In this document: piece by piece, positions 24,885 to 33,343 of the stretch | Layout of the letters: every line of letters begins with the position of its first letter | How positions within the stretch are numbered: the first letter of the stretch is position 1 | Origin: Bacteroidales bacterium | Lineage (GTDB): Bacteria > Bacteroidota > Bacteroidia > Bacteroidales > UBA12077 | Assembly (NCBI GenBank): GCA_016342685.1 | Contig: JAEINU010000007.1 | Location: 62,001 to 126,000 of the forward strand | Length of the DNA: 64,000 nt | Direction of reading: 5' to 3' | Notes under the pieces: generated by a model | The model's database searches: none | Told to the model about the DNA's origin: nothing | What the model saw: only the letters and a program-made list of their open reading frames with translations | Translations under genes and position numbers: made by a program

Positions 24885-25574
24885 TTATTTGCTTTTTCTT
24901 AAATAGATATCTCCACTTATTGTTTCAAGAAAGATTCTGATACCACCATTATTTAGTCGTTTCGATAAATCATGTTTGCCATAATGATAATATCCCTTAT
25001 GTTTTTCGTTATTGAATTCAAAATTGCTATACATTCCACCAGAAATCGTGCTCAATTCAAGATCAGCATTGTGTTTTGTAGGAAGTGTTACATCTATAAA
25101 ACCACTAATTGATTTAACTTCAAGTCTACCAAGGAAATCGATAATTTCTATATTTCCACTTATAGTTTCAATTTCCAGTTTTACATCTTTTGGTATTTTA
25201 ACATCAAAAATTAATTCCATATCAATTGAATTGTATGTAGTTGTGTTTCCATTCTTACTTACAACTCTTTTTCTTGACTGAAGGCTCTTCATATTCTTAA
25301 TTTCCGATTCAAACTCAACCCCTGTCGATCTTTTGTTTAAGTTAAGTGCAAAGTGATCATTATCTTCATTTTCGTTTATAGAAACACTTACTTTTACATA
25401 AACTTCATTTTTGTCCCAAGTACTTACGTTTATTTCGTCAGCAAATTCGAAATTTAACTCTAAATCTTCATTGCTTTTTATTGCCGATGATTTCTCAACA
25501 ATTGTTTGGCTATATAAGGTGTTGCAAAAAAACATAAGAATAGCTATAACACCTGTTGTTATTGTGTTTTTCAT
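24885..25574 (-). CDS. Secreted DUF4097-like beta-repeat protein
   Basis: A 229-residue exported protein with a signal peptide (MKNTITTGVIAILMFFC..LYSQ). The mature part is repetitive beta strand with recurrent TISG/SISG turns (LEIETISGNIEIIDF, KSISGFIDVTLP, LSTISGGMYSNF, LETISGDIYLRK), typical of the DUF4097 putative-adhesin beta-helix group. It is related to the protein encoded next upstream (shared IDITLP/IDVTLP, STI.GG/STINGE and DIYLRK/NIYLRK). It is the last gene of the sigma-factor cluster. A structured terminator-like element lies between the two. Confidence 0.82.
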   Translation of the reverse strand: MKNTITTGVIAILMFFCNTLYSQTIVEKSSAIKSNEDLELNFEFADEINVSTWDKNEVYVKVSVSINENEDNDHFALNLNKRSTGVEFESEIKNMKSLQSRKRVVSKNGNTTTYNSIDMELIFDVKIPKDVKLEIETISGNIEIIDFLGRLEVKSISGFIDVTLPTKHNADLELSTISGGMYSNFEFNNEKHKGYYHYGKHDLSKRLNNGGIRIFLETISGDIYLRKSK

Positions 25575-25616
25575 AATGTTTATTTTAGAAAATTGATTAA
25601 AAAATTGATGTAAAAA

Positions 25617-25696
25617 GGGCTGTTTCAGGATCGATAACTATGAAAGCACTCGTAGTTAAATATTTTTTACAAAATCTAATTCCTTAAAAACAGCCC
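25617..25696 (-). terminator. Long-loop terminator or structured RNA between DUF4097 genes
   Basis: On the minus strand, GGGCTGTTT (25688-25696) pairs with AAACAGCCC (25617-25625) and is followed by a run of five T. The 62-nt loop contains a smaller hairpin (AACTA at 25636-25640 with TAGTT at 25653-25657). It could attenuate read-through to the second DUF4097 gene or be a small structured RNA. Confidence 0.55.
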
Positions 25697-25704
25697 ATAA
25701 GAGT

Positions 25705-26493
25705 TTATTTCTTACGAAGATAGATATTATCATTTATGGTTACAAGTTTGATATCAACACCGCCACCATTTATTTTACCTTTAATTTTTTGTCCTCCACC
25801 AATGTAGCTTAAGCCATCTTTCTGTTTTTTCTCAAAATCAATATCAAAATTAGTAAATATTTCACCATTAATTGTACTCATTGAGATATCGGCGGGAGTA
25901 TTTGCAGGTAAAGTAATGTCAATTATTCCATTTATCGCATTTATTGATATTGGTGAATTCTGATTTACGGTTCCAAAATCAATCTCTACATCTCCATTTG
26001 TTAAACTTAGAATAACAGGTCCTGTTACATTTTCTAAACTAATTCCTGGGTTTAAAATGCTTACTTCTAACTCACTGCTAAAGTTTTTTACTTTAATGTC
26101 ATCACCGGCATAAGGACTTCGATAATCAATTTTTACATTAATTCCTTTTGGCACTTTAAATGTATAATGAGCATCTTCGGCTTGCTTACTTGCAGCTTGA
26201 ATCACAACAATATTCCCATCAGTTTTTACTTCCAAACCAATATTAGTATTGTCTTCAGCTCCAGATCCATACAACGATTTTAATCCATCGGCACGTTCGG
26301 GTTTTTTCTCGTATCTACCCGATTCTATAATGAGTTGTGAGCCACTGGTTTCTTCAATTGAAATTCCACCAGAGAAGTTTTTAATTACAACTTGGTTTCC
26401 CTGTTTTACATCGTGTTTGTATTCCTGAGAATAACATGTACTTATTGCAAATGTTAAGATTGCGGTTAATATAATTGATCCTATTTTTTTCAT
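25705..26493 (-). CDS. Secreted DUF4097-like beta-repeat protein
   Basis: A 262-residue exported protein with a signal peptide (MKKIGSIILTAILTFAISTCYSQ). A cysteine near the cleavage site could allow lipidation, but the site fits signal peptidase I better. The mature domain is a beta-helix-like run of short strands with NINAINGIIDITLP and SMSTINGEIFTNF turns, paralogous to the next gene product. It lies 68 nt after the anti-sigma gene, so probably in its operon. A role at the cell surface or in envelope-stress response is inferred from that link. Confidence 0.82.
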   Translation of the reverse strand: MKKIGSIILTAILTFAISTCYSQEYKHDVKQGNQVVIKNFSGGISIEETSGSQLIIESGRYEKKPERADGLKSLYGSGAEDNTNIGLEVKTDGNIVVIQAASKQAEDAHYTFKVPKGINVKIDYRSPYAGDDIKVKNFSSELEVSILNPGISLENVTGPVILSLTNGDVEIDFGTVNQNSPISINAINGIIDITLPANTPADISMSTINGEIFTNFDIDFEKKQKDGLSYIGGGQKIKGKINGGGVDIKLVTINDNIYLRKK

Positions 26494-26561
26494 GATTTTA
26501 TTATTTTGTGAATTTTTAAACTTAATTTATAGATTGCCGGCTATAACGTTATATATATAAT

Positions 26562-27356
26562 TTAAATAAAAACTTTTAATCCTTCTTGTACCTGTTCTCG
26601 CACAACTGGTATTGTATTTTCGTTGTTTAGTATCTTTTTAAATGTCTTTTTAGCTCTTTCATCTTGCATTTGAGTTAGCAAGTTAATAAGTGTAATCTGT
26701 AATGCAGGGTCTTTTTCTGTTTCCAGGATTTCAATAAAAGAATTTCTTATATTTTCGCTTTCTGAGTATTTAACTAGTGCATTAGCTGCAGCTATTCGTA
26801 CATTTATATTATCGTCGTTTTCAAAAGTATTAATTAAGGTGTTTATTGTTTTTTCATCAGATTTTACCTGTTTTTCTATAATATTTATTGCATTTAATCG
26901 CTGACTTGCAGTTGGTGTCATAAGAGAAGCCATGGTGGACGTTTGTTGCATTGTAAAAAGTTCTGATTTTAAATAAGCTATTTCGGAGTTGTTTTGATTT
27001 TTTAGTTGGAAATTTTGTCCTAAAACAAATCCAATTCCAAGTATGATAATAATAGTTGCAGCATATTTAATATACTTCCAGCTATATTTAACTATATATA
27101 AATTCTCTGTTTTTGGAGTAGATTGAATGTTTAACTTTTCATTTTCAAGCATTGAGTAGAAATCAAGTTTCAAGTTTTCGGCAGGTTTCTCGTCTTCAAT
27201 ATCATTCATATCATTAAGTAATAAAACGAGTTGTTTATGTTCCGTTCTGCATGTTTTACAAGTAAGAAGGTGTTCTTCAATTTGAACTTTAATATCTTCA
27301 GAAATATTTCTTTCGATAAAATCTATGAGTGTATGTTGTATGTTTTTACATTCCAT
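26562..27356 (-). CDS. Anti-sigma factor with zinc finger and HEAT-like repeats
   Basis: A 264-residue transmembrane protein. Residues 1-60 form a zf-HC2 anti-sigma domain (EEHLLTCKTC supplies the HxxxCxxC zinc ligands). One membrane segment follows at about 96-115. The periplasmic part (about 150-264) carries HEAT-like helices (VRIAAANALVKY, ALQITLINLLTQM). It should hold the ECF sigma factor encoded 11 nt upstream until an envelope signal releases it. HEAT repeats in place of a small sensor suggest the signal is a protein partner. Confidence 0.88.
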   Translation of the reverse strand: MECKNIQHTLIDFIERNISEDIKVQIEEHLLTCKTCRTEHKQLVLLLNDMNDIEDEKPAENLKLDFYSMLENEKLNIQSTPKTENLYIVKYSWKYIKYAATIIIILGIGFVLGQNFQLKNQNNSEIAYLKSELFTMQQTSTMASLMTPTASQRLNAINIIEKQVKSDEKTINTLINTFENDDNINVRIAAANALVKYSESENIRNSFIEILETEKDPALQITLINLLTQMQDERAKKTFKKILNNENTIPVVREQVQEGLKVFI

Positions 27357-27367
27357 CGTTTTGTTTT

Positions 27368-27910
27368 TTATGCTATTTCAAAATAAAGTTCTCTTAATTT
27401 ATGCATTGCTCTATGCACTTTTACTTTTATAGCTGTCACCGAATTTCCGGTTATATCAGATATTTCTTTGTATTTTAAACCTTGAAATCTGCTAAGTTCA
27501 ATAATATGTTGCTCTTCGGCATTTAGTTGTTTTAAAGCTTCGTAAAGACTTGTTTTTTTAGTTTCAAATTCTATTTCTTCTAATGCAGATAGGCCTTCTT
27601 GTTTAATATGTTCTATTTCGTTATAATCAGATTTCAGAAATTTATTTTCTTGATAGTGTTTTAAATGAACATTTCGTGCTATCTGATACATCCATGATTT
27701 AAATTTAGATTCTGAATCGTAGCTTTTGCGATACGAAATTATTCTACGAAAAACATTTTGAGTTAAATCATTGCTTATTTCCTTATCGTGAGTTATTCGT
27801 AAGAAAAAGTTGTAAAGCTTTATATGATATTTCTCAAATAATGGAGCAAGTGAGTCTAAATCTCCATTTTTAACTTTTAGCATTAGATGTTCATCGTTGA
27901 ACTGTTCCAC
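27368..27910 (-). CDS. ECF-family RNA polymerase sigma factor
   Basis: A 180-residue group IV sigma factor with region 2 (YNFFLRITHDKEISNDLTQNVFRRI, then FKSWMYQIARNVHLKHY) and region 4 (LNAEEQHIIELSRFQGLKYKEISDITGNSVTAIKVKVHRA). The start is GTG (27910); the first ATG is nine codons later and would cut into region 2. It heads the cluster with its anti-sigma factor and two DUF4097 proteins, which are the likely regulon core. A candidate autoregulated promoter lies about 30-57 nt upstream. Confidence 0.93.
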   Translation of the reverse strand: MEQFNDEHLMLKVKNGDLDSLAPLFEKYHIKLYNFFLRITHDKEISNDLTQNVFRRIISYRKSYDSESKFKSWMYQIARNVHLKHYQENKFLKSDYNEIEHIKQEGLSALEEIEFETKKTSLYEALKQLNAEEQHIIELSRFQGLKYKEISDITGNSVTAIKVKVHRAMHKLRELYFEIA

Positions 27911-27940
27911 AATTAAATTTTAATTTTTGTTTCTGTATTG

Positions 27941-27967
27941 GGTATCTAAAATTTTGAAAAAGGTTAC
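27941..27967 (-). promoter_or_regulatory. Candidate ECF-type promoter for the sigma operon
   Basis: On the minus strand, GTAACC (27962-27967), a 15-nt spacer and GATACC (27941-27946) resemble an ECF -35/-10 pair, suggesting autoregulation. A housekeeping-like -7 box, TACTTTTG (27971-27978), lies just upstream. Both assignments are by eye. Confidence 0.35.
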
Positions 27968-28022
27968 AAACAAAAGTAAAAATAAGTTAATTTATCCATA
28001 AGATGCTTTATTTCAAACAAAT

Positions 28023-28052
28023 AAAAAAAGCGTCTCGATTAAGGACGCTTTT
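28023..28052 (-). terminator. Rho-independent terminator of sppA
   Basis: A 9-bp stem (28026-28034 with 28044-28052) is followed on the minus strand by seven T. It lies 21 nt after the sppA stop. Confidence 0.88.
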
Positions 28053-28072
28053 AAAAACATTATGATTATTCA

Positions 28073-29839
28073 TTAATAAATCTCTACTTCGTAAGGAATC
28101 CTCGCTTGTATCCCTTGTAGATTTTTTAAGTTTTGGACTGCATTATAATATTTATACTCGTCGCCAAGTTCGTTTTTAAGAATTGAAACTCGAACGTTAC
28201 CTTGGAAATCTTCCAATAATTGCTCAATTGGATCTTTTAGTTTTGGATAGTTAACTGTTCTATATTTTTCGATGTTAGCAGCTTCTGCAGCTATTTTAAT
28301 AGCATCATCTAATCCTCCAAAATCATCAATAAGTCCATTTTCTAAGGCATTTGCTCCACTCCAAACTCTTCCTTGCCCAATTTCGTCAACTTCTTCTGTT
28401 GTCATATTACGGCCTTCTGCAACATGAGAAATAAAAGTTGAATAAATATCTTCAATACTCAACTGTATAACTTCTCTTTCTTGAGCAGTTAGTCTGCGGG
28501 TAAATGTTCCCATGTCGGCGAAGTTATTTGTTTTAACAACATCAACATAAACACCAAGTTTTTTATTTAAAAGTTCTTTACCGTTAAATAAAACGCCAAA
28601 AACACCTATTGAACCCGTGATTGTATTTGGGCTAGCAATAATTTTTTGCGCTGGAGCAACAATATAATATCCTCCCGATGCAGCAACATCACCTAATGAA
28701 GCTATAACAGGTTTAATTTCCTGAGCGAGTTTAACTTCTCTCCAAATTACTTCTGAAGCTAAAGCACTACCACCACCAGAATTTACTCTAAATACAATTG
28801 CTTTAACTGAAGAATCTTTTCTTGCTTTGCGAATAGCTCTTGAAATTCGGTCAGAACCTATTGTTCCTTCCTGACCTTCACCCATAATAACATTTCCACT
28901 TGCATAGATAACTGCAATTTTATCTTTTTCTAATGATTTTCGTTTCGTGTTAGGAACTTTTGTGTATTTCGATAATGAAATACTTTCCAGTTTATCGGAA
29001 TCTTTTTTGTCGGTTAAACTAGCAAGTTCAGTTAAAATCTCATCTTTATACTTAAGCTCATCAACAAGGCCCTTATCAACTGCCGATTGAGCATTGTTAA
29101 GCGCAAGTTTATTTGCTAATTCATTTAATTGATCAATTGTCATTTTCCTTTCTTCAGAAATTCCTTTTAACATTTGATCCCAAATAGAACCCATATAAGT
29201 CATTACCTGAAGACGATTAGCCTCACTCATTTTAGTATACATAAATGGCTCAACCGCGCTTTTAAATTTACCATGACGAATAATCTGTGGTTCAACGCCA
29301 AGCTTCTTCAATGTTTCCTTAAAGAACATAATCTCGGAGCGCAATCCAACAAATGTTAGCAAACCTTCTGGGTTCAAATAAATTTTATCCGAAACACTTG
29401 CAATGTAGTATGAAGCTTGGGTGTAGGTGTCGCTGTAACTTACAATAAACTTTTCCGATTCTTTAAAATCGATAAGAGCATTTCTTATTTCTTCTATGGT
29501 AGCAATTCCTGTTGGTATAAAAGTTAAATCAAGATAAATACCATCAATGTTTGGATCTGTTTTTGCTTTTTTGATATTATTTAGAATATCATTTAATCCA
29601 AGTTGATTTGTAGGGACAAAGCTTGCAAAATCAAAATTATCGAATGGACTATTATTACTTCTGTCCATAATGGGCTGATCGAGCTTAATATGAAGAATCG
29701 TGTGTGCTTTTACTTTTACGGGTTGGTCTTGTGATGATACCATTGCGCCAATTCCGCCAATAATTATGAAAAACATAATTAGACCGGCAAGTAAAACACC
29801 TAGCACTGAGGCTAATAAATACTTAAAGAAACTTTTCAT
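28073..29839 (-). CDS. sppA: Signal peptide peptidase SppA, 67K type
   Basis: A 588-residue membrane protease that digests cleaved signal peptides. It has one N-terminal membrane segment (about 9-32) and two tandem SppA domains. By comparison with E. coli SppA, the catalytic lysine is the second Lys of GKFKSAVEPF in the first half, and the nucleophile serine is in AASGGYY in the second half. NSGGGSALASEV and TITGSIGVFG are also conserved. It is close to the usual 67K-type length of about 600 residues. It has its own terminator, so it is probably monocistronic. Confidence 0.95.
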   Translation of the reverse strand: MKSFFKYLLASVLGVLLAGLIMFFIIIGGIGAMVSSQDQPVKVKAHTILHIKLDQPIMDRSNNSPFDNFDFASFVPTNQLGLNDILNNIKKAKTDPNIDGIYLDLTFIPTGIATIEEIRNALIDFKESEKFIVSYSDTYTQASYYIASVSDKIYLNPEGLLTFVGLRSEIMFFKETLKKLGVEPQIIRHGKFKSAVEPFMYTKMSEANRLQVMTYMGSIWDQMLKGISEERKMTIDQLNELANKLALNNAQSAVDKGLVDELKYKDEILTELASLTDKKDSDKLESISLSKYTKVPNTKRKSLEKDKIAVIYASGNVIMGEGQEGTIGSDRISRAIRKARKDSSVKAIVFRVNSGGGSALASEVIWREVKLAQEIKPVIASLGDVAASGGYYIVAPAQKIIASPNTITGSIGVFGVLFNGKELLNKKLGVYVDVVKTNNFADMGTFTRRLTAQEREVIQLSIEDIYSTFISHVAEGRNMTTEEVDEIGQGRVWSGANALENGLIDDFGGLDDAIKIAAEAANIEKYRTVNYPKLKDPIEQLLEDFQGNVRVSILKNELGDEYKYYNAVQNLKNLQGIQARIPYEVEIY

Positions 29840-30021
29840 TTTATATTATTATTAAGGTTAATTTTATTGATAAATGATAAAAATATATTTTTAAAACTAG
29901 TATAACAACAAAAATAATGAATTGATGTTTAATATTACCATCGCAAGATTTCTGTGTTGTTCTATTTTATAGTTTTAGTTTACGTAATTTTGCTTTTGTT
30001 ACATTTTAAAAGTAAAAAAAC

Positions 30022-30504
30022 ATGAATCAGGTTTATTTATTAATTGGGGGTAACTTAAACAATAGGTTAGAATTGCTTGCGCAAGCAAAGGAAAGTATTG
30101 TAAAAGATATTGGCAGTTGTATAATGGAATCTTCTGTTTATGAATCTGAGCCTTGGGGTTTTTTGTCGGATCAAAATTTTTTAAATCAAGTTTTGATTCT
30201 TAATACTAAATTGGAACCTATTGAGGTTTTAAATGAAAGTCAAAAAATAGAAAATAAGCTCGGTAGACTTAGAAAATCAACAAACTATTCATCACGAACA
30301 ATGGATATTGATCTCTTATTCTACAATAATGAAATAATTAATAACCCAAGATTAACTGTGCCACACGAACATCTGTATAAAAGAAGATTTACACTCGAAC
30401 CTTTGGTTGAGTTAACACCTGATTTTATGCATCCCGTTTTTGAAAAATCCTTAGCAAAGTTATTAATTGAGTGTTCCGATAAATCGGTAGTAAAAAAGTT
30501 GTAA
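30022..30504 (+). CDS. folK: Hydroxymethyldihydropterin pyrophosphokinase
   Basis: A 160-residue HPPK that transfers pyrophosphate from ATP to 6-hydroxymethyl-7,8-dihydropterin in folate synthesis. Visible motifs: LIGGNLNNRLE, ESSVYESEPWGF, and the metal-binding SSRTMDIDLLFYNN, then LTVPHEHLYKRRFTLEPL. It is not fused to FolP or FolB. A -7-like box, TAATTTTG, lies at 29985-29992. Its TAA stop directly touches the TAA of upp on the other strand, with no spacer. Confidence 0.96.
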   Translation: MNQVYLLIGGNLNNRLELLAQAKESIVKDIGSCIMESSVYESEPWGFLSDQNFLNQVLILNTKLEPIEVLNESQKIENKLGRLRKSTNYSSRTMDIDLLFYNNEIINNPRLTVPHEHLYKRRFTLEPLVELTPDFMHPVFEKSLAKLLIECSDKSVVKKL

Positions 30505-31155
30505 TTACATTTTACTTCCGAAAGCTAAATCGCCAGCATCTCCTAAGCCTGGGACAATGTATGATTTTGAAGTAAGTTCATCGTCTACATCTCCAGCCCA
30601 AATAGTTACGTTTTTCATATTAACATGTTTTTTTACATAATTTAAACCTTCTGTGCTGGCTATTATCGTTACAATATGTGTGTGCGATGGGGTTCCTCTT
30701 TCAAGCAATCCTTTATATGCTATTTCCATAGATGCACCTGAAGCTAACATAGGATCAGAAAGAATTAACAATTTTTTATCGATAGAAGGACTTGAAAGAT
30801 GTTCAAACTGAATAGAAAAAGTACCGTCTTTATGATATTTTCTATGTGCCGAAATAAAAGCATTTTCAGCAGTGTCGAAATAATTCAGAAATCCATAATG
30901 AAAAGGTAGCCCTGCTCTAAGTATTGTTGCATTTACAATTTCTGATTGGGGAAGCGACATTCTTGATGTTCCAAGAGGAGTTGTTATTTCTTGCTCTTTG
31001 TAATTAAGTTCTTTACTTATTTCGTAGGCAAATATTTCACCAATACGTTCCATGTTTCTTCTGAATCTCATGCTATCTTTTTGGATATTTTTATCGCGTA
31101 GTTCAGAAATAAAAAGATTCATTAAAGAATTTTTCTTAGCAAGTATATTTACCAT
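30505..31155 (-). CDS. upp: Uracil phosphoribosyltransferase
   Basis: A 216-residue UPRTase that makes UMP from uracil and PRPP for pyrimidine salvage. The PRPP loop reads LILSDPMLASGAS, and the C-terminal uracil-binding stretch is YIVPGLGDAGDLAFG. The upstream start at 31155 is preferred although it overlaps the preceding gene by 20 nt, because the family normally has about ten residues before the SLMNLFISELRD segment. The overlap suggests translational coupling with the acyltransferase-like gene. Confidence 0.95.
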   Translation of the reverse strand: MVNILAKKNSLMNLFISELRDKNIQKDSMRFRRNMERIGEIFAYEISKELNYKEQEITTPLGTSRMSLPQSEIVNATILRAGLPFHYGFLNYFDTAENAFISAHRKYHKDGTFSIQFEHLSSPSIDKKLLILSDPMLASGASMEIAYKGLLERGTPSHTHIVTIIASTEGLNYVKKHVNMKNVTIWAGDVDDELTSKSYIVPGLGDAGDLAFGSKM

Positions 31156-32074
31156 AACCAGAATATTTTAATAAAATTTTTAACAACAAAGGGAGTTTAC
31201 TCATAAAAAATCTCGTGTATTTATATGAATGAGCACCTACTCCTGATAGAAAATCACTATCATTATTTTTAATGATATTTTCAAGGTTCAAAGTTAAGTT
31301 TTTTTCGGAATGTGTTTTAATAAAATTATTAATAAGTAGGTGTAGAGCATTTGTTTTTAGCCCATAATTATTGATTGAGTTAAAAAGCAGGTGCATTTTT
31401 TGTTTTGATCTTAAAATTAAAGCAACTGCACATAAGTTGTTTTCATAGGAATAAGCACCGTAAATATCTATCAAATTGTATTTTAATCCATAAGAAATAA
31501 TTAACCTTAATTTAGATAACTCATTCTTTTTTAAAATCGGAAATGCAATGTTCTTTCGATTTAATGAGAAATCAAAAAAATCATTGAGCGCCAATCCATG
31601 TATAATGTTAATTTTATTTTCCTTTGCAACATTAATATTTCCTTGAAAAGAGGGTGAAAATTTTGAGAATAAGTTTTCATAGGATTGCATAAGATCCAGT
31701 TCGAATGTCCTAAATTCCGTGGTTTTATTCCCTGAAAGTTTGTTAAATTTATTTAGGTGTAGATTTATTCTGGAGAAATTCTGTGGAATTGATTTAATGA
31801 ATTCATTGCTTATTTTTTCGGATAAAATGCGATTGGAAAATATTCCAAGCCTATTACTTAGTTTGGGAGAGGAAATGAATTTTTGTTTATATCTTTCAAA
31901 TTGCAGTAACGGCATTACATACTCATAATCTCCAATTACAAGGGCTTCCCAGTTTTCACAAATGATATTTAAATACCAGGAATATGCGAAAATGCTTCCA
32001 TTAATGGAATTATTAATGCAATTATCCCATCGAATAAAATTGATTTGGTGATTTTTAAGATATTTTATTTTCAA
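31136..32074 (-). CDS. GNAT/FemAB-like acyltransferase of unknown function
   Basis: A 312-residue soluble protein whose C-terminal half (about 150-290) suggests a GNAT/FemAB-type acyl-N-acyltransferase fold (strands around NLIDIYGAYSYENNLCAVALIL, then the helix-rich ALHLLINNFIKTH). The substrate is unknown. The only start compatible with a full N-terminus is TTG at 32074 (or the adjacent ATT); the first internal ATG would delete about 50 residues. It overlaps upp by 20 nt. The family call is tentative. Confidence 0.65.
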   Translation of the reverse strand: MKIKYLKNHQINFIRWDNCINNSINGSIFAYSWYLNIICENWEALVIGDYEYVMPLLQFERYKQKFISSPKLSNRLGIFSNRILSEKISNEFIKSIPQNFSRINLHLNKFNKLSGNKTTEFRTFELDLMQSYENLFSKFSPSFQGNINVAKENKINIIHGLALNDFFDFSLNRKNIAFPILKKNELSKLRLIISYGLKYNLIDIYGAYSYENNLCAVALILRSKQKMHLLFNSINNYGLKTNALHLLINNFIKTHSEKNLTLNLENIIKNNDSDFLSGVGAHSYKYTRFFMSKLPLLLKILLKYSGYGKYTC

Positions 32075-32157
32075 AATATTTACTTGTTAAGCTTTTGTAT
32101 AAAAACTTCTATCAAGAGATATTATTATAATAAGTACAATTTACGATTAGATTTGTT

Positions 32158-32856
32158 TTACATTCTACCCTCATCTGCAAAACTGTAATATTTTGTATCT
32201 GCAATAACGATATGATCTAACACTGAAATATCTACCAAATCGGCACCGGTTTTTAATTTTTGAGTAATTGAATCGTCTGCTGAGCTTGGATTCTTATTTC
32301 CAGAGGGATGATTGTGACATAATATGATCGAAGAGGCTAGTTTTTCGATCGCATTTTTTAGAATTATTTTAATATCAATTACTGTACCTGCAATTCCTCC
32401 CTGACTTATTTTGAATTTTTCAATAATCCCATTTGAGCGGTTTAGTAACAGAATCCAAAATTCTTCGTGCGGAAGGTCTCCAATAACAGGTTGAAACAAC
32501 TCAAACACATCATTGCTACATGTTATTTTTTTCTTATTAATGATTTCAGACATTTTCCTTCTTCGCCCAAGCTCTAATGCGGCCATTATTGTTATTGCTT
32601 TAGCTTCTCCGATACCTTTTATTTTAGTTAGATCGGGAATTCCAAGTTTGCCAAGTTCATTTAAATTATTGTTGGCGTTTTTAAGCACTTTTTTTGATAA
32701 GTCAACTGCCGATTCGTTTCTTGTTCCAGAACCTAAAAGAATTGCAATGATCTCTGCATCGCTTAAACTGCTGATCCCCTTTTTTAATAATTTCTCGCGT
32801 GGGCGATCTTCAAGCGCCCAATCCTTAATCTTAAGACTGGTATAATCTTCCATCAT
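32158..32856 (-). CDS. radC: RadC-family (JAB/MPN) protein
   Basis: A 232-residue RadC protein. The N-terminal helix-hairpin-helix part (LKKGISSLSDAEIIAILLGSG, LTKIKGIGEAKA) is followed by an MPN domain with the metal motif HNHPSGNKNPSSADD. The molecular role of RadC is unsettled: the name comes from a mapping error in E. coli, and DNA repair is not established. Two adjacent ATG codons (32856, 32853) are possible starts. It is probably transcribed alone. Confidence 0.94.
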   Translation of the reverse strand: MMEDYTSLKIKDWALEDRPREKLLKKGISSLSDAEIIAILLGSGTRNESAVDLSKKVLKNANNNLNELGKLGIPDLTKIKGIGEAKAITIMAALELGRRRKMSEIINKKKITCSNDVFELFQPVIGDLPHEEFWILLLNRSNGIIEKFKISQGGIAGTVIDIKIILKNAIEKLASSIILCHNHPSGNKNPSSADDSITQKLKTGADLVDISVLDHIVIADTKYYSFADEGRM

Positions 32857-32907
32857 CTACTAATCATAATTGTCAATAAATTAAAATTAGCGATAATTTT
32901 GGGAAAT

Positions 32908-32935
32908 AAAAAAGGCATGAAAATTATTTCATGCC
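32908..32935 (-). terminator. Rho-independent terminator of trxA
   Basis: A 9-bp stem (32914-32922 with 32927-32935) is followed on the minus strand by six T, 22 nt after the trxA stop. Confidence 0.88.
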
Positions 32936-32957
32936 CTAAACTTAGTGTTTAAATGTC

Positions 32958-33275
32958 TTATAAAAGTGGCTTTAGCTTAGCTTCAAGATTGCTTTTTGGA
33001 ACTGCACCAACCTGTTTGTCAACAACTTCGCCATTCTTAATGTATAAAATTGTTGGAATATTTCTGATGCCATATTTTGAGGCTACTCCAGGGCTGCTAT
33101 CAACATCAACTTTTACACAAACTGCTTGATCTTTATAATCATCCGAAAGTTCTTCTACGATTGGACCAATCATTCTACAAGGACCACACCATTCTGCCCA
33201 AAAATCAACTATTACAGGTTTATCTGATTTTAATACTACTTCTTCGAAATTCGAATCATTAACTTCTACTGTCAT
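32958..33275 (-). CDS. trxA: Thioredoxin
   Basis: A 105-residue classic thioredoxin, a cytoplasmic dithiol reductant for ribonucleotide reductase and other proteins. The active site is Trp29-Cys-Gly-Pro-Cys33, with the cis-proline in RNIPTILYIKNG. Length and motifs are standard. It has its own terminator, and a -7-like TAAATTTG box (33324-33331, minus strand) lies about 50 nt upstream, although no good -33 element is present. Confidence 0.97.
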   Translation of the reverse strand: MTVEVNDSNFEEVVLKSDKPVIVDFWAEWCGPCRMIGPIVEELSDDYKDQAVCVKVDVDSSPGVASKYGIRNIPTILYIKNGEVVDKQVGAVPKSNLEAKLKPLL

Positions 33276-33343
33276 AATTTTTAGATTTTATGTTTTTAAT
33301 TATTTTTCAGATTAAGATATCTACAAATTTATATATAAAAAGT

